A stretch of DNA of 51,684 nucleotides from Candidatus Burkholderia humilis (GTDB lineage: Bacteria; Pseudomonadota; Gammaproteobacteria; Burkholderiales; Burkholderiaceae), in the NCBI GenBank assembly GCA_001184405.1, contig LFMX01000034.1, positions 1-51,684 on the forward strand, in the 5' to 3' direction. Position numbers and translations under genes: made by a program. The notes under the pieces are model-generated. The model had not been told where the DNA came from, searched no databases, and was given only the letters and a program-made list of their open reading frames with translations. Below are positions 1 through 10,705 of the stretch, in pieces. How positions within the stretch are numbered: the first letter of the stretch is position 1; the number at the start of each line of letters is the position of its first letter.

Positions 1-750
1 TGGCGGGCGCGGCGCTCGGCCAGATGAGTTTCGCCGATGTCTTCACCGGCGCGATCGTCACCGTGCCCACACCGCTGCCCTTCGGCCTGCCGCAGTTCGA
101 TATCGTCGCCGCGCTGCCGCTGCTGATTTTCAGCGTGATTTCGATGGCCGAAGCCACCGGCCAAACCGTCGCGATCGCGGAGATCGTCGGCAAGGAGGAT
201 CGATCCGCAAACGGAAGTGCCGAAAACCATTCGCGGCGATGCCGCCATGTCCGTGCTCGGCGGCCTGTTCGGCACGTCGCTGATCATCACGAGCAGCGAG
301 AACATCGGCATCGTGCAGGTGACGGGCGTGCGTTCGCGCTTCGTCACGGCGACCGCGGGCGTGCTGCTGGTCGTGATCGCGCTGCTCGCGCCGCTCGGAT
401 GCCTCGCCAACGCGATTCCGGCGGCGGTCGTCGGTGGATCGGCGCTGATCGTGTTTTCGATCATCGGCGTGATGGGCATCAATCTGCTGCGGCAAGTCGA
501 TCTGCGCTCGCGCGCCAACATGTACGCTCGCCGCCGCGCTGACGATGGGCGTGTTGCCGATCGTCAGCGCGGCGTCTACAGCCGCTTTCCGGCCGCGCTG
601 CAAATCGTGCTCAGCAACGGTCTCGCGATGGGCGCGCTGACCGCCGTCATCGTGAACATTCTGTTTCAGCATCTCAGGCTGCACTGGCGCGAAAAAGAAC
701 CCGCCGCCCATCTCGAAGCCGCCATTCAAGACAACCGTTCCTGCCACTAA
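1..750 (+). pseudogene. NCS2 (uracil/xanthine-type) nucleobase permease, 3' part, frameshifted
   Basis: The gene enters from the left edge. Reading starts in one frame (GLPQFDIVAALPLLIFSV, then MAEATGQTVAIAEIVGKE) and continues from about 205 in another (PKTIRGDAAMSVLGGLFGTS, SSENIGIVQVTGVRSRF). These are hallmark stretches of the NCS2 purine/pyrimidine permease family, which imports nucleobases across the inner membrane by cation symport. An extra G near 198-202 explains the first shift. A second pair of shifts near 525-580 scrambles the segment that should read like LTMGVLPIVSAGVYSR. The frame ends in a TAA at 748-750. It lies 8 bp before a purine-deaminase-like amidohydrolase, so the pair was probably a nucleobase uptake and breakdown unit. 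Both are broken. Confidence 0.85.
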
Positions 751-757
751 AAACATC

Positions 758-2092
758 ATGAAAAACGATCTTCAACGCGATGAACTGCTGCTCGTGCCCG
801 AATACGTGTTGCTCGCGGATGGTCCGCAGCGCGATCACGCGGTCGTCGTCTCGCACGGCAAGTTCGCCGCCGTCGGCCCCGCCGATGAAATCAAGGCGCG
901 CTATCCGCATCTCGCGCCCGTCGACATGCCTTCCAGGCTCGTGATGCCCGGCTTTATCGATACGCATCATCATCTGACGCAGTCGTTCGGCAAGGCGCTG
1001 ACGTTCGGCGAACCGTCGGAGATTTATCGGCGAATCTGGGTGCCACTGGAAAATTGTCTCGATGAAAACCTCGTCTATCTGTCCGCGAAACTCGCCGCAC
1101 TCGAAGCGCTGCGCGGCGGCTTCACGACCGTGTGCGATGCCGGCACGCGCGCAACCGGCGATGCCTCCACCATCGCCTCAGCCACGCAGGAAGTGGGGGT
1201 GCGCTGCGTGCTCGGCCTCATTTGCAACGATCTCGCCGATGACATCGACGCCCGCGCGCGCTGCCATCGTCACGCGGGCGCAGCAGCATTTGTCGCGCCG
1301 GGACAGGCACGCGCTCGTGCATCCGTCGCTGGCCATTTCGGTTCCGGAAGCCGGATCGGACACTGGCATGCTGCAAACGGCGGCATCGCTGTACGCGGAC
1401 GCGGACGCGGTGTTCCAGACGCACGCGAACGAGCACTTGGCGTCGGTCGAGCGTTCGATCGTGCGGCGCAAGATGCTGCCGATCGAGCATCTGCATTACG
1501 CGGGCGCGCTTGTGGCCCAAACGCTGATTGCGCACGCGACGATGGTTACGCCATCGGAACTGAATCTGCTTGCGCACACGCAAACCGCCGTCAGCTACAA
1601 CCCGGTCGCGAGCGCGTGGAAAGGCAACGCGGTCGCGCCCGCATTGCAGATGGCCGCGCTCGGCATCCGCTTCGGGCTTGGCACCGACTCGAGGAGCGAC
1701 GCGTTCCGTCTTGCCGATGCCGCCGAGACCGCGCAGCGGTTCGCCTTCGGTCTCGCCACGGCGATTCGTCGTGCGGCGGCAGCGCATTGTGGCTCGATCA
1801 CACGTTACGCGGCGGTGCGGATGCGTTGCGGTTGCAGGATCGGATCGGTGAAATCGCGCCGGGAAAAGCCGCCGATTTCCTGCTAATCGATCTCGACGTG
1901 CCCAAGATGCGGCCATTGTGGGACCTCACCTGGGAACTCGTGCGGCTCGCGGATCGCAGCCAGATCGACGCCGTGTTCGTCGCGGGCAAGCTGCGTTTGT
2001 GGCAAGGCTGGCCGGTCGACTGGGACGCGTGCGCGTTCCTGAAAGAAGTCGATGAAACCGCGCGCGAAGTGGTCGCGCGTGCGCCGATCTAG
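758..2092 (+). pseudogene. Amidohydrolase (8-oxoguanine deaminase / chlorohydrolase-like), two compensating frameshifts
   Basis: The frame stays open for 444 codons, but only the ends are genuine. Residues 1-165 carry the family start and metal-binding GFIDTHHHLTQS. From about 1255 to 1770 the true protein lies in another frame (LVHPSLAISVPEAGSD, VFQTHANEHLASVER, ALGIRFGLGTDSRSDAF). From about 1770 the first frame resumes (ALWLDHTLRGGADALRLQD, GEIAPGKAADFLLIDLD). An extra base near 1257 and a missing G near 1760 account for this. Members hydrolyse amino or halide groups on purine or triazine rings with a metal bound by HxH, a later His and Asp. The open frame would be annotated as intact, but its middle third is nonsense and lacks the later His and Asp ligands. 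Confidence 0.85.
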
Positions 2093-2129
2093 CGCGTGCA
2101 TGTCGCGCCCGCGCTTGCGCCTTTTTCGA

Positions 2130-2868
2130 ATGTTATCGAGTGAGATTGCACAAGTGACTTTGACCGTTTTCATATTTCTCGCCGCCACCGTCGCGATCGC
2201 CGCGTTCATTCAGGGCGCGGTCGGCGTCGGTTTCGCGCTGATCTGCGCACCCGTCATCGGATTGATCGAACCGGGTTTGTTGCCCGTTTCCCTTTTGATT
2301 CTGATGCTGCCGCTGAACGTGCATCTCGCGTGGCGCAAGCGTCCATCGCTCGATTCGAAAGGCACGCTGTGGATCACCCGTCGGCAGAACGGCGGGCGCG
2401 GGCGTGTGGATCATCTCGCGCATCTCGGCGCATGACCTGAACTTGTTCATCGGCGCATCGACGGTTGCGGCGGCGGTCGCCACGCTGTGCGCGCCGAGCT
2501 TTCTGCCCGGACGCAATGCGTTGATGGCGGCGGGCGCGGTGACGGGCATCACCGAAACCGCGACGGGCATCGACGGACCGGCGCTCGCGATGGTCTTCCA
2601 GCACTATCGCGCGCCCGCGTTGCGCTCGACGATCGCGCTGTGCTTCGCCATCGGCGAGGCATTGTCGCTCGTGATGCTGAGCGCGACCGGGCAGATCACC
2701 GGCGACAAGTTCATGTCCGCGCTGTTTCTGGTGTCACCGGTGATCATCGGCGCGTGGATCAGCCAGCATGTGCATCAGCGCCTGAATGCGCGCGTGCTAC
2801 GCGTGAGCATGATGGCGTTCGCCATCGTGTCGAGCGCGGACATTCTGTATCAAACGCTTAGCTCGTGA
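2130..2868 (+). pseudogene. TauE/SafE-type sulfite exporter family membrane protein, frameshifted
   Basis: An ATG at 2130 opens a hydrophobic protein (FLAATVAIAAFIQGAVGVGF, ICAPVIGLIEPGLLPVSLLI) with the internal-repeat pattern of the TauE/SafE family, proposed anion or sulfonate exporters of the inner membrane. The frame is lost near 2380-2400. The second repeat continues in another frame from about 2404 (GRNALMAAGAVTGITETATG, ALAMVFQHYRAPALRSTIAL) to a TGA at 2866-2868. Combined length is about 245 residues, normal for the family, so a single small indel is the only visible lesion. It follows the amidohydrolase on the same strand by 38 bp. Confidence 0.8.
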
Positions 2869-2924
2869 TGTAGCCGCCGGCGCTTCGCCGGCTCCTCCCC
2901 TTTTCGATCGAAAGAGAGATTCTG

Positions 2925-4007
2925 ATGAAAAAGAGTCAGGTTGCGTTCGTCTGTGCGTTTCTCTGCGTCGATGTCCACGCGCAAAGCAGCGTCACGCTAT
3001 ACGGCAGTGTGGATGCAGGCGTCGGCTATGTGAGCAATCTGCGCGGCGCGCATGCGTTTATTGGGCAACAGGGCACGCTGCAGGCGGACCGCTGGGGCTT
3101 GACCGGCGTCGAGGACCTCGGCGGCGGATTCAAGAGCGTGTTCAAGCTCGAATCCGGCTTCTTCACGATCAACGGCCAGATGGCGAGCGCGGGCACGCTG
3201 TTCAACCGGCAGGCGTATGTCGGCTTGAGTCAGAGCGGCATCGGCACGATCACGCTCGGACGCCAGACGGACTTTCACTTCGAGATGCTCGGGCCGATGT
3301 CCAATGCGCAATCGTTCGGGAATTTTTCGGCGTTTCATCCCGGCAATGTCAATGGGCTCGGCAACACGCTGCCCGTGCAGTTATCGAATACGGTGAAGTT
3401 TCGCAGTTAGACCGTCGCGGGCGTGACCGTCGGCACGATGTACGGCTTCACGAATCAATCGAGCAGCACGACGGGACGCACGATCAGCTTCGGCGCGACC
3501 TACGCGTACGGGCCGTTAAATCTCGCGGCGGCGTATTCGGAGTACCACGATCGCGCGCTCAATCTCGCGGGCGGGCTCGGGCTAGCGAATTTCGAGGGCG
3601 TTGCGCTGACGCCTGCTGCACCGTTTATCGCGGATAACGTGCGTAACGCGGGCATCGGCGGAAGTTTTCAGATCGGGCGCGTGCAGTTGCACGCGGTCGT
3701 GACGCAGGCACGCATCGAGGATCGCGGGCGCTCGGAGACGTATCGCGCGATCGATGGCGGCGCGAATTTTCAGATCACGCCCGCGTATATGATCGGCGCG
3801 GGCGCGTGGACCACGACGCTCGCCGGGCAGCGCTGGACGCAGGTGAATGTCGCAAACGTGTATGCGCTTTCGAAGTTCACGTAGCTTTACGCGCATGTGA
3901 TGGTCGAGCAGGCATCGTCGGGCGCGGTGGCAAATACGCTGGGTATCGGGCCGTCATCGTCGAATCGGCAAACGGTGATTCTGGCGGCGATTCATCACTT
4001 GTTTTGA
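2925..4007 (+). pseudogene. Outer-membrane porin (OmpC-like, Burkholderia type) with two in-frame amber codons
   Basis: A single frame of 361 codons covers a whole Burkholderia-type general porin: signal sequence ending around VDVHA, then SSVTLYGSVDAGVGYVSN, WGLTGVEDLGGGFKSVFKLE, NRQAYVGLSQSGIGTITLGR, and a C-terminal strand ending in F (AAIHHLF), the usual signal for outer-membrane insertion. There are no indels. TAG codons interrupt it at 3408-3410 and 3882-3884, at places where glutamine is plausible (one C to T change each). A putative ribosome-binding site (AAAGAGAG) precedes the ATG. The first stop truncates the barrel before halfway, so no functional porin is expected unless TAG is suppressed. 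Confidence 0.88.
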
Positions 4008-4027
4008 AGCTGATGTAGCATCGAAAC

Positions 4028-5032
4028 ATGTCGCTACGATCCAACGCCATCCTCATCGCGCTCGCCGCCGCTTTGTTCGGCGCGACCACGCCCTTCGCCA
4101 AACTCATGCTCGGCACGCTGTCACCGTTCATGCTCGCGGGCCTGTTCTATCTCGGCAGCGGCGTGGGACTGGGCATCGGCATGCTGTTGCGCGGCGGCCC
4201 TGCGCAGCGCATTCAACGCGCCGAAATACCGTGGCTCGCTGGCGCGATCGTGGCGGGCGGTATCGCGGGACCGGTGTTGCTGATGCTCGGCCTCTCGACC
4301 ACGCCCGCCGCCACGAGCGCGCTGCTGCTCAATCTGGAAGGCGTGCTGACGGCGGTGATCGCGTGGGTCGTGTTTCGCGAAAATGTCGATACACAAGTCT
4401 TTCTCGGCATGCTCGCCATCGTTGCGGGTGGCGTGTTGCTGTCGTGGCAGCCGGGTGCGTCGTCCGTGCCGACGGGCGCGCTCGCGATCGTCGGCGCGTG
4501 TTGCTGCTGGGCCATCGACAACAATCTGACGCGCAAAGTCTCGAACAACGATGCGATGCTCATCGCATGCGTGAAGGGACTCGTCGCCGGCACGGTGAAC
4601 GTGTCGATCGCGCTCGCGATGGGCGCGGCGATGCTGACGAGTTTCGCGGGCTACGGCGTGAGTCTCGTGCTGTTCGTGATCGCATTGCGCGACCTCGGCA
4701 CGGCGCGCACGGGCGCGTATTTCTCGGTTGCGCCGCTGATCGGCGTGGCGATTTCGCTGGCGATCTGGCCCGCGCTACCGAACGCGCTGTTCTGGATCGC
4801 GGCGGCGCTGATGGCGCTCGGCATCTGGCTGCATGTGCGCGAGCGCCACGCGCACATGCATACGCACGAACGGATGTCGCACACGCATCGTCATGTGCAT
4901 GATGCGCATCATCAGCATGAACACGATTTCCCGTATTCCGGTGATGAACCGCATTCGCATCCGCACGAGCATCTGCCGATCACGCATTCACATGCGCATT
5001 TTCCGGATGTGCATCACCGGCATCGGCATTGA
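4028..5032 (+). CDS. EamA/DMT-family transporter with a histidine-rich C-terminal tail
   Basis: Intact 334-residue inner-membrane protein with about ten hydrophobic segments in two EamA repeats (first ALFGATTPFAKLMLGTLSPF, second from about residue 150, GALAIVGACCCWAIDNNLTR). DMT/EamA carriers move small metabolites, often outward. From about residue 270 the protein becomes a hydrophilic tail of about 60 residues dominated by histidine (HAHMHTHERMSHTHRH and similar), on the side expected to face the cytoplasm. Such tails usually bind divalent metals, so a metal-linked substrate or metal-sensing role is possible, but the substrate is unknown. It starts 21 bp after the porin and converges with the NYN gene, 5 bp away. 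Confidence 0.85.
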   Translation: MSLRSNAILIALAAALFGATTPFAKLMLGTLSPFMLAGLFYLGSGVGLGIGMLLRGGPAQRIQRAEIPWLAGAIVAGGIAGPVLLMLGLSTTPAATSALLLNLEGVLTAVIAWVVFRENVDTQVFLGMLAIVAGGVLLSWQPGASSVPTGALAIVGACCCWAIDNNLTRKVSNNDAMLIACVKGLVAGTVNVSIALAMGAAMLTSFAGYGVSLVLFVIALRDLGTARTGAYFSVAPLIGVAISLAIWPALPNALFWIAAALMALGIWLHVRERHAHMHTHERMSHTHRHVHDAHHQHEHDFPYSGDEPHSHPHEHLPITHSHAHFPDVHHRHRH

Positions 5033-5037
5033 CGCGC

Positions 5038-6307
5038 TTATTCCACGCTCTCTTTCGCCGATGTCTTGCGCGCGCGTCCGGTTAGCGATGCCCGCTTTCC
5101 CGCGGGCTTCGGACTTTCAGCGCTGACTTCCGTGCTGACTTCCGCTGATACAGGCGGAATGTCCGTCATCGGTTCGAATGCAAGCGACGTTTGCGGCACT
5201 TCCGTTGCCGCATGCTTCACCGCAGTCTTGTGCGCGCGGCGTTGCGGCTTGCGTTTAGGCGTCTCCACTTCGACGGGCGTTTCATCCACTTCTTGCACTT
5301 CTTGCACAGGCTCTTCCAGCGTCGGCTCGTCCTGGACAACGACATCTGGTTCAGGCTGCGCAAACACGTCGCGCTGCTCACGTCCCCGCCGCGCGCCGCG
5401 TTTATCTCGACGATTCCCCTTCCCCGTCGATTCCACCGCGACGTCCTCGACCACAACCGGCTCAGCCGGCTTCACTTCCGCCGTCACAGAGACGACACGC
5501 AGCGAAACACATACGACCCGTTCTTCTCATCACGCCCGACTTCGAGCAACCCGCGCGACTGCGCTTCATCGAGCAGATTGCCGAACGCGCGAAAACCGTA
5601 TTGCGCTTCGCTGAAACCCGGCTTGCGGCGCTTGATCGCGCTCTTCAGCACCGACGCCCAAATCCGCTCGCCACGTTCCGATGCCAGCGCTTCGAACGTT
5701 TCGACCGCAATCGCAATGGCCTGCGACTTGCGCGCGTCCGGATCCTGCTTCGGCTGCCGGTTATCCTCGTTCGAGGCACGCTTCGCTTCACGTCCTTCAC
5801 GCGCTTCACGCTTGGCCATCGCGCGTTGCTGCTCGCGCACGAGATCATCGTAGAAAATGAACTCGTCGCAATTGGCGACCAGCAAGTCCGACGTCGAATT
5901 CTTCACGCCCACGCCGATCACCTTCTTCGCGTTCTCGCGCAACTTCGACACGAGCGGCGAGAAGTCGGAATCGCCGCTGATGATGACAAACGTATCGACA
6001 TGCGACTTCGTATAGCAGAGATCGAGCGCATCGACGACGAGGCGGATATCCGCCGAATTCTTGCCCGATTGCCGCACGTGCGAAATTTCGATCAGCTCGA
6101 AACTCGCTTCATGCATGGTCGCCTTGAAGCTTTTATAGCGATCCCAATCGCAATACGCCTTTTTGACGACGATACTCCCTTTCAGCAACAAGCGCTCGAG
6201 CACGGGTTTGATATCGAACTTCTCGTACTTCGATCGCGCACGCCGAGCGCGACGTTCTCGAAGTCGCAAAACAGCGCCATACTGACGCTTTCCTGAGAGG
6301 TGGCCAT
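5038..6307 (-). pseudogene. NYN (LabA-like PIN) plus OST-HTH domain protein, frameshifted
   Basis: ATG at 6307-6305 starts MATSQESVSMALFCDFENVA, the usual opening of NYN-domain proteins (putative Mg-dependent ribonuclease fold; acidic DFEN). After a one-base loss near 6235 the frame moves to KYEKFDIKPVLERLLLKG, followed by conserved VVDALDLCYTKSHVDTFV and ISGDSDFSPLV. An OST-HTH/LOTUS-like domain follows (IWASVLKSAIKRRKPGFSEA). A second shift near 5490 separates a Glu/Val/Lys-rich low-complexity tail ending at 5038. Each break is a single small indel. Family function in bacteria is poorly known; RNA binding or cleavage is inferred from the fold. Confidence 0.8.
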
Positions 6308-6444
6308 TCAATTCTCCAGACGTTCCTGCTTTTGTTCGTCATCTGCATATGATAGCGGCTCATTAAGCACGCCATTCCGGCAGGCAAGATGTAAAGATCA
6401 GTTACAGTGCAGAGTTTTCGATCCCTGGGGTCTGCCGTTTCGTT

Positions 6445-8780
6445 GTGACCCCGTTAGAACTCAAAGCCCACGCCCGCGCGCTGCTAGCGCGTCTCGCGAC
6501 GTGGCTGCGCCCGCACAAGCGCCCACACACGCTGCTCCTCGTGCCCGCGCTGTTCGCGCTGTATGTGTTGCTGCTGATTCCGTTCACGCCCGGCATCCGC
6601 GATCTGCGCAAGGCCAAGGTGGATCAGCCCGCGCAAATCTACTCCGCCGATGGCAAGCTGCTCGCCAAATTCAAGCCGACGCATCGCGAATGGGTGAGTC
6701 TCAAGAGCATTTCGCCGAACGTGATCGATGCGCTCATCGCCACGGAAGACCGGCGGTTCTATCAGCATCATGGTATCGATTTGAAGCGTACGGCGTCCGC
6801 CGCGCTGCATACGTTGAAGGGCGACAAGCAAGGCGGATCGACCATCACGCAACAGTTAGCGCGCAATCTGTTTCCGGAAGAGATCGGCCGCTCGCAGACG
6901 CTCACGCGCAAGCTGAAGGAAGCCATCACCGCGTTCAAGATCGAAGCGCTCTATTCGAAGAACGAGATTCTCGAAACGTATCTGAACACGGTGCCGTTTC
7001 TCTACAACGCGTACGGCATCGAAATGGCCGCGCGCACTTACTTCGACAAGTCCGCCGATGAACTCGATGTGCTGCAAAGCGCGACGCTCATCGGCATGTT
7101 AAAGGGCAGCAGTTACTACAATCCGGTGATCAATCCGGAACGCGCGCTGGACCGCCGCAATATCGTGCTCGGGCAAATGGTGAAGTTCGGGCATCTCGCG
7201 CCGAACAAGCTCGACGCGTTGCAGAAGCGGCCGTTGCGTATCGACTTCGAACGTCAGCTCGAGGAACCGGGACGTGCGCCGCATTTCGCGCAGCAGTTGC
7301 GCAAATGGCTCATCACCTGGGCCGACGACAATGACTTCAATATCTATTCCGATGGCCTCGTCGTGCGCACGACGATCGACTCGCGTCTTCAGTCGATGGC
7401 GACGCAGGCGCTCGCGTTGCAGGGCAATCAGTTGCAGGGCATTACGAGTGCCGCGTGGGGCGGGCGCGGCGGCTGCGCGAATGCGAACGCCGATCTCGCG
7501 CACGCGTTCATTCGCGAGACGGATCAGTATCGAGCGATGCGAACGGGCGGCGCGAACGATGCCGATGCGCTCAAGCATTTCACGTCGGATCGCGCGTTCA
7601 TGCAGGCGCTGTGCGAAAGCAAGACGCGCGTGCAGGCGGGCTTTATCGCGCTCGATCCGAGCAACGGGCAAATCAAAGCGTGGGTCGGCAGCCGCGATTT
7701 CACGCAGGATCCGTTCGATCATGTGCAGCAGGCACGCCGTCAACCGGGTTCCACGTTCAAGCCTTTCGTGTACGGCGCAGCCTTCGAGCGCGGCGCGAAG
7801 CCGGCCGATACGTTCATCGATCAAACCGTCGAAATTCCGATCAAGGGCGACGAAATCTGGCGTCCTACCGACGATTCGCCGCCCAGCGGCAAGCCCGTAA
7901 GTCTGCGCGACGGCATCGCGTATTCGAAGAATCGTATTACCGCGCAGTTGATGGAATCGGTCGGTCCAGCGCGCGTGATATGGGCGTGCGCGAAAGTCAT
8001 CTCGACGTGGTGCCGTCGCTTGCGCTCGGCACGAGTCCGGTCACGCTCAAAGAGATGGTATCGGCGTACGGAACCATCGCGAACAACGGCAACTATATAG
8101 AGCCGCTGCTCGTCACGCGCATCGAAGATAAAGAGGGCGACGTGCTCGCGCAATTCGATAGCACGCCCGAGCGCGCGCTATCGGTCGATGCCACGCATAA
8201 ACTCGTCGATGTCATGCGCGACGTGATCAATCGCGGCACCGGCGCGACGATCCGCACGCGCTTCGGTATTCGCGCGGATGTCGCGGGCAAGACGGGCACG
8301 ACGCAAGACAACGCGGACGGCTGGTTCATCCTGATGCATCCGCAGCTCGTCGCGGGCGCGTGGGTCGGTTTCAACGATAGTCGCGTCACGCTGCGCAGCG
8401 ATTACTGGGGACAAGGCGCGCACAGCGCATTGCCGATGGTCGGCGACTTCGAGCAACGTGCGTTGCGTGCGCATCTGATCGATGCACGCGTGCGCTTCGA
8501 TACGCAGGAAACGCCCGGCTTCTGGGCCACGCGGCTCGAGCGCCTGAAGACGTGGTTGAACGAGACCTTCTCGAAGGAGCCGAAGCCGAAGGCGGCGAAG
8601 CAGACCGTCGCGCAAAAGCCGGTACGCGTGAAGCGCGCGCCGACCGAGCCGGAAGCCGAGGTGACGGAAAAGGCGACCGAAGAAGCGCCGCCGCAACAGC
8701 CGCCGGTCTTCACGCAAATGCCACCGATTTTGCCTACGCCTGCTGAAGCGGCGAGCGCGGCATCGGCGCCTTCGGAATGA
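6445..8780 (+). pseudogene. Bifunctional penicillin-binding protein 1A-type (glycosyltransferase 51 / transpeptidase), frameshifted
   Basis: A GTG at 6445 opens a protein with one N-terminal membrane anchor (TLLLVPALFALYVLLLIPFT), GT51 motifs (ATEDRRFYQHHG, GGSTITQQLARNLF, YLNTVPFLYNAYG) and transpeptidase motifs PGSTFKPF (SxxK, catalytic Ser) and YSKN (SxN). Near 7970 the frame breaks. The rest, including KTGTTQDNADGWF (KTG box), continues one frame over from about 7980 to a TGA at 8778-8780. Between GPAR and MGVRESHLDVV several residues normally present are missing, which suggests a deletion of roughly 14-16 nt rather than a single-base error. The truncated product would keep the glycosyltransferase domain but lose part of the transpeptidase. 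The C-terminus is Pro/Glu/Ala-rich. Confidence 0.85.
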
Positions 8781-8784
8781 TGCA

Positions 8785-9837
8785 TCAACGATACTGCCCG
8801 GCGAACTTGATCACCGTGTCGATATTCGACTTGTCAATAAAGCCCGGACCCGAGCGGATATTCTTGTCGGTGTAGATCGGCTTGAGGCCGTACATCTCTC
8901 GACGCGGGCCTTGAATTTGGGGTTGTTTTGCAATTCGGCGCGTATCTTCGCGCCGTCCGTCGTCTTGTTCTTCTTGGCGATGGCAAGCACCGCGACGCCG
9001 ATATAGCCCTGCAAATAAGGCTGCTGATCGATCGCGAACTGAATCGAGCTATTCTGAATGCCTTTCGCGATGTCATCCGAAAAGTCGAACGTCGCGAAGA
9101 AAATCTTGCCGAGCTGCCCGCTTTGCTGAAGCGCCTTGATGGTCGGCGACACCGAATTCGGCCCGAGCGTCAGAATGCCTTTCGTGCCCGGATGATTGCG
9201 CAAATACGCGCTGACCTTCGACTGAATCTCGGTCGGATCGGTGCCTAAATCGAGCGTGGATGATTTCCAGTCCGCGCCGATGGCATCGGCGAAACCGCGG
9301 CATCGATCGAACGAGGTCGGGTTGGTCGCGTAATAGGTTCACGCATAGAAACGAGGTCATGCCCGCCGCCTTCGCTTTCTCGCCCGCGGCCTTGCCCGCG
9401 ACATAGTCCGGCTGCCCGATATGCATGATCGCGTGCAGTTGCGCGCTCTGCTCTTCCGTGCCGGAATTGATGGTCACGAGCGGAATCTGCTTTGCGGTGA
9501 CTTTCGCAACCGACGTCTTCAACACATCGTAATCGCCGATGGAAACGATCACGCCATCGTAATTGCGTGCGGCCGCTTGCTCGATGAGACTCGACATGTC
9601 GGCCATGTCGCCGTTGGGCGGATTGCGATAGTCCGTCGTGACGTTGAAGTCTTCGTCGGCCTGTTTGACCGCGTTTTTGATGGTGTTCCACCAGAGGTCG
9701 GAATCGGGCGCGTGACTGACGAGCACGAAATGCGCGTCGGCGACTTGCGCGGGCGTGATCGCCGCATAACCGACGAGCGTCGCCGTCATCATGCATGCAG
9801 CCATTTTGTACCACGTGCTTTTTATCGAACGTTTCAT
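8785..9837 (-). pseudogene. Sugar ABC transporter periplasmic substrate-binding protein (RbsB-like), frameshifted
   Basis: The protein begins with a signal peptide (MTATLVGYAAITPAQVADA) and shows the periplasmic binding protein type 1 fold of ribose/xylose/inositol binders: APDSDLWWNTIKNAVKQA, MADMSSLIEQAAARNYDG, KQIPLVTINSGTEEQSAQ. The frame shifts near 9335, continues as FADAIGADWKSSTLDLGTD and GTKGILTLGPNSVSPTIKAL, and shifts again near 8900 into the closing segment (YGLKPIYTDKN, IKFAGQYR). Combined length is about 350 residues. It is the last surviving gene of the minus-strand catabolic operon. The permease and ATPase genes expected to follow are absent, the PBP gene coming directly after, so the locus is probably also truncated by rearrangement. 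Confidence 0.83.
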
Positions 9838-10705
9838 GTCTCCGCCTTTTGTTGTTGGATGAGTTCGTTTGATTCAGTCACTTCGGTCCATAGCGCGCGC
9901 ACCCTGTCGCGCATCATCAAGGATTCGGCCCAGCGGTCGGTCGTATCGTTGCCATCGCGTCCGATGATCGCGTACGGCTTCGGCCCGAGCTCGCAGACGA
10001 ACGCGAGCGAATCGTGCTCGCCCGCGTGGCGTTGCCACGACGCAAAGCCGTATCGCCACCATTCGAGAAAGAGATCGACCCACATGCGATGCGGCTCGAA
10101 CGAGATTTCGATTTGCACTTGTTCGCGGCTTGCCACGCGTCCGTGAAAGGCCCAGCAGTTGTCGATGATCCGATGCATCAGCGCGTGATTTTCTTCGGAT
10201 ACGGGATAGGGAAATTCGCGTCCGGCAAGAAAGTGCGATAGATCGCCGAGCAAGGGAAGATCGGGACGCGTATCGAGCAAGTCGAGCGTGAAGTATAGGT
10301 CGGTCGTCATCCTGTCCCGATGTGTTTCGATATACACCGGAAAGTCCACTTGCTCCGCGAGCCGCCGCCAGCCATCGAGCAAGGTCACGCATTCCTTGAT
10401 CGTGCGCGGGCGGACATCGGGTTGAATATCGACGTGATGCAGACCTAATTCCGTGGCGATTTCAAGCACCGGCTGAAGGTCATCGACGGTGACGGGAAAG
10501 CACTGCCCTTCTGCATCGAGACCGTGCGGCTTGCGCAGTTCCGCCAGCCTGCGAAAGAAATCGCGATTCGTGCAGTGCGCGCTCACGCCATCGAAACCGG
10601 CTTGCGCGATCATCTGCACGTTCTCTTCGAGCGAGCGTTCGATGCCGTCGGTGTGGCGGCGTTCCATCGCCATAGTGACTGGAAAACGAGGAATCGTTGC
10701 GTCAT
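9834..10705 (-). pseudogene. Xylose isomerase-like TIM-barrel protein (sugar phosphate isomerase/epimerase family), frameshift near the start
   Basis: Nearly the whole gene is open and recognisable as an AP-endonuclease-2/xylose-isomerase-like TIM barrel: MIAQAGFDGVSAHCTNRDFF, HHVDIQPDVRP, VYIETHRDRMTTDLYFTLDL, LPLLGDLSHFLAGREF, with Glu, Asp and His residues placed as metal ligands. The natural start appears to be the ATG at 10705-10703, which overlaps the TGA of the upstream reductase gene. Its first dozen codons (MTQRFLVFQSLW) are one frame away from MERRHTDGIERSLEENV, so one base is lost near 10672. An internal ATG at about 10673 could rescue a nearly full-length protein, so this is the mildest lesion in the operon. 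Confidence 0.75.

Noticed and set aside
3408..3884. Reassignment of TAG to glutamine.
   Set aside because: Intact genes here end in TAG (for example 14555-14557), and genes with TAG often also carry frameshifts, so ordinary nonsense mutation is simpler.
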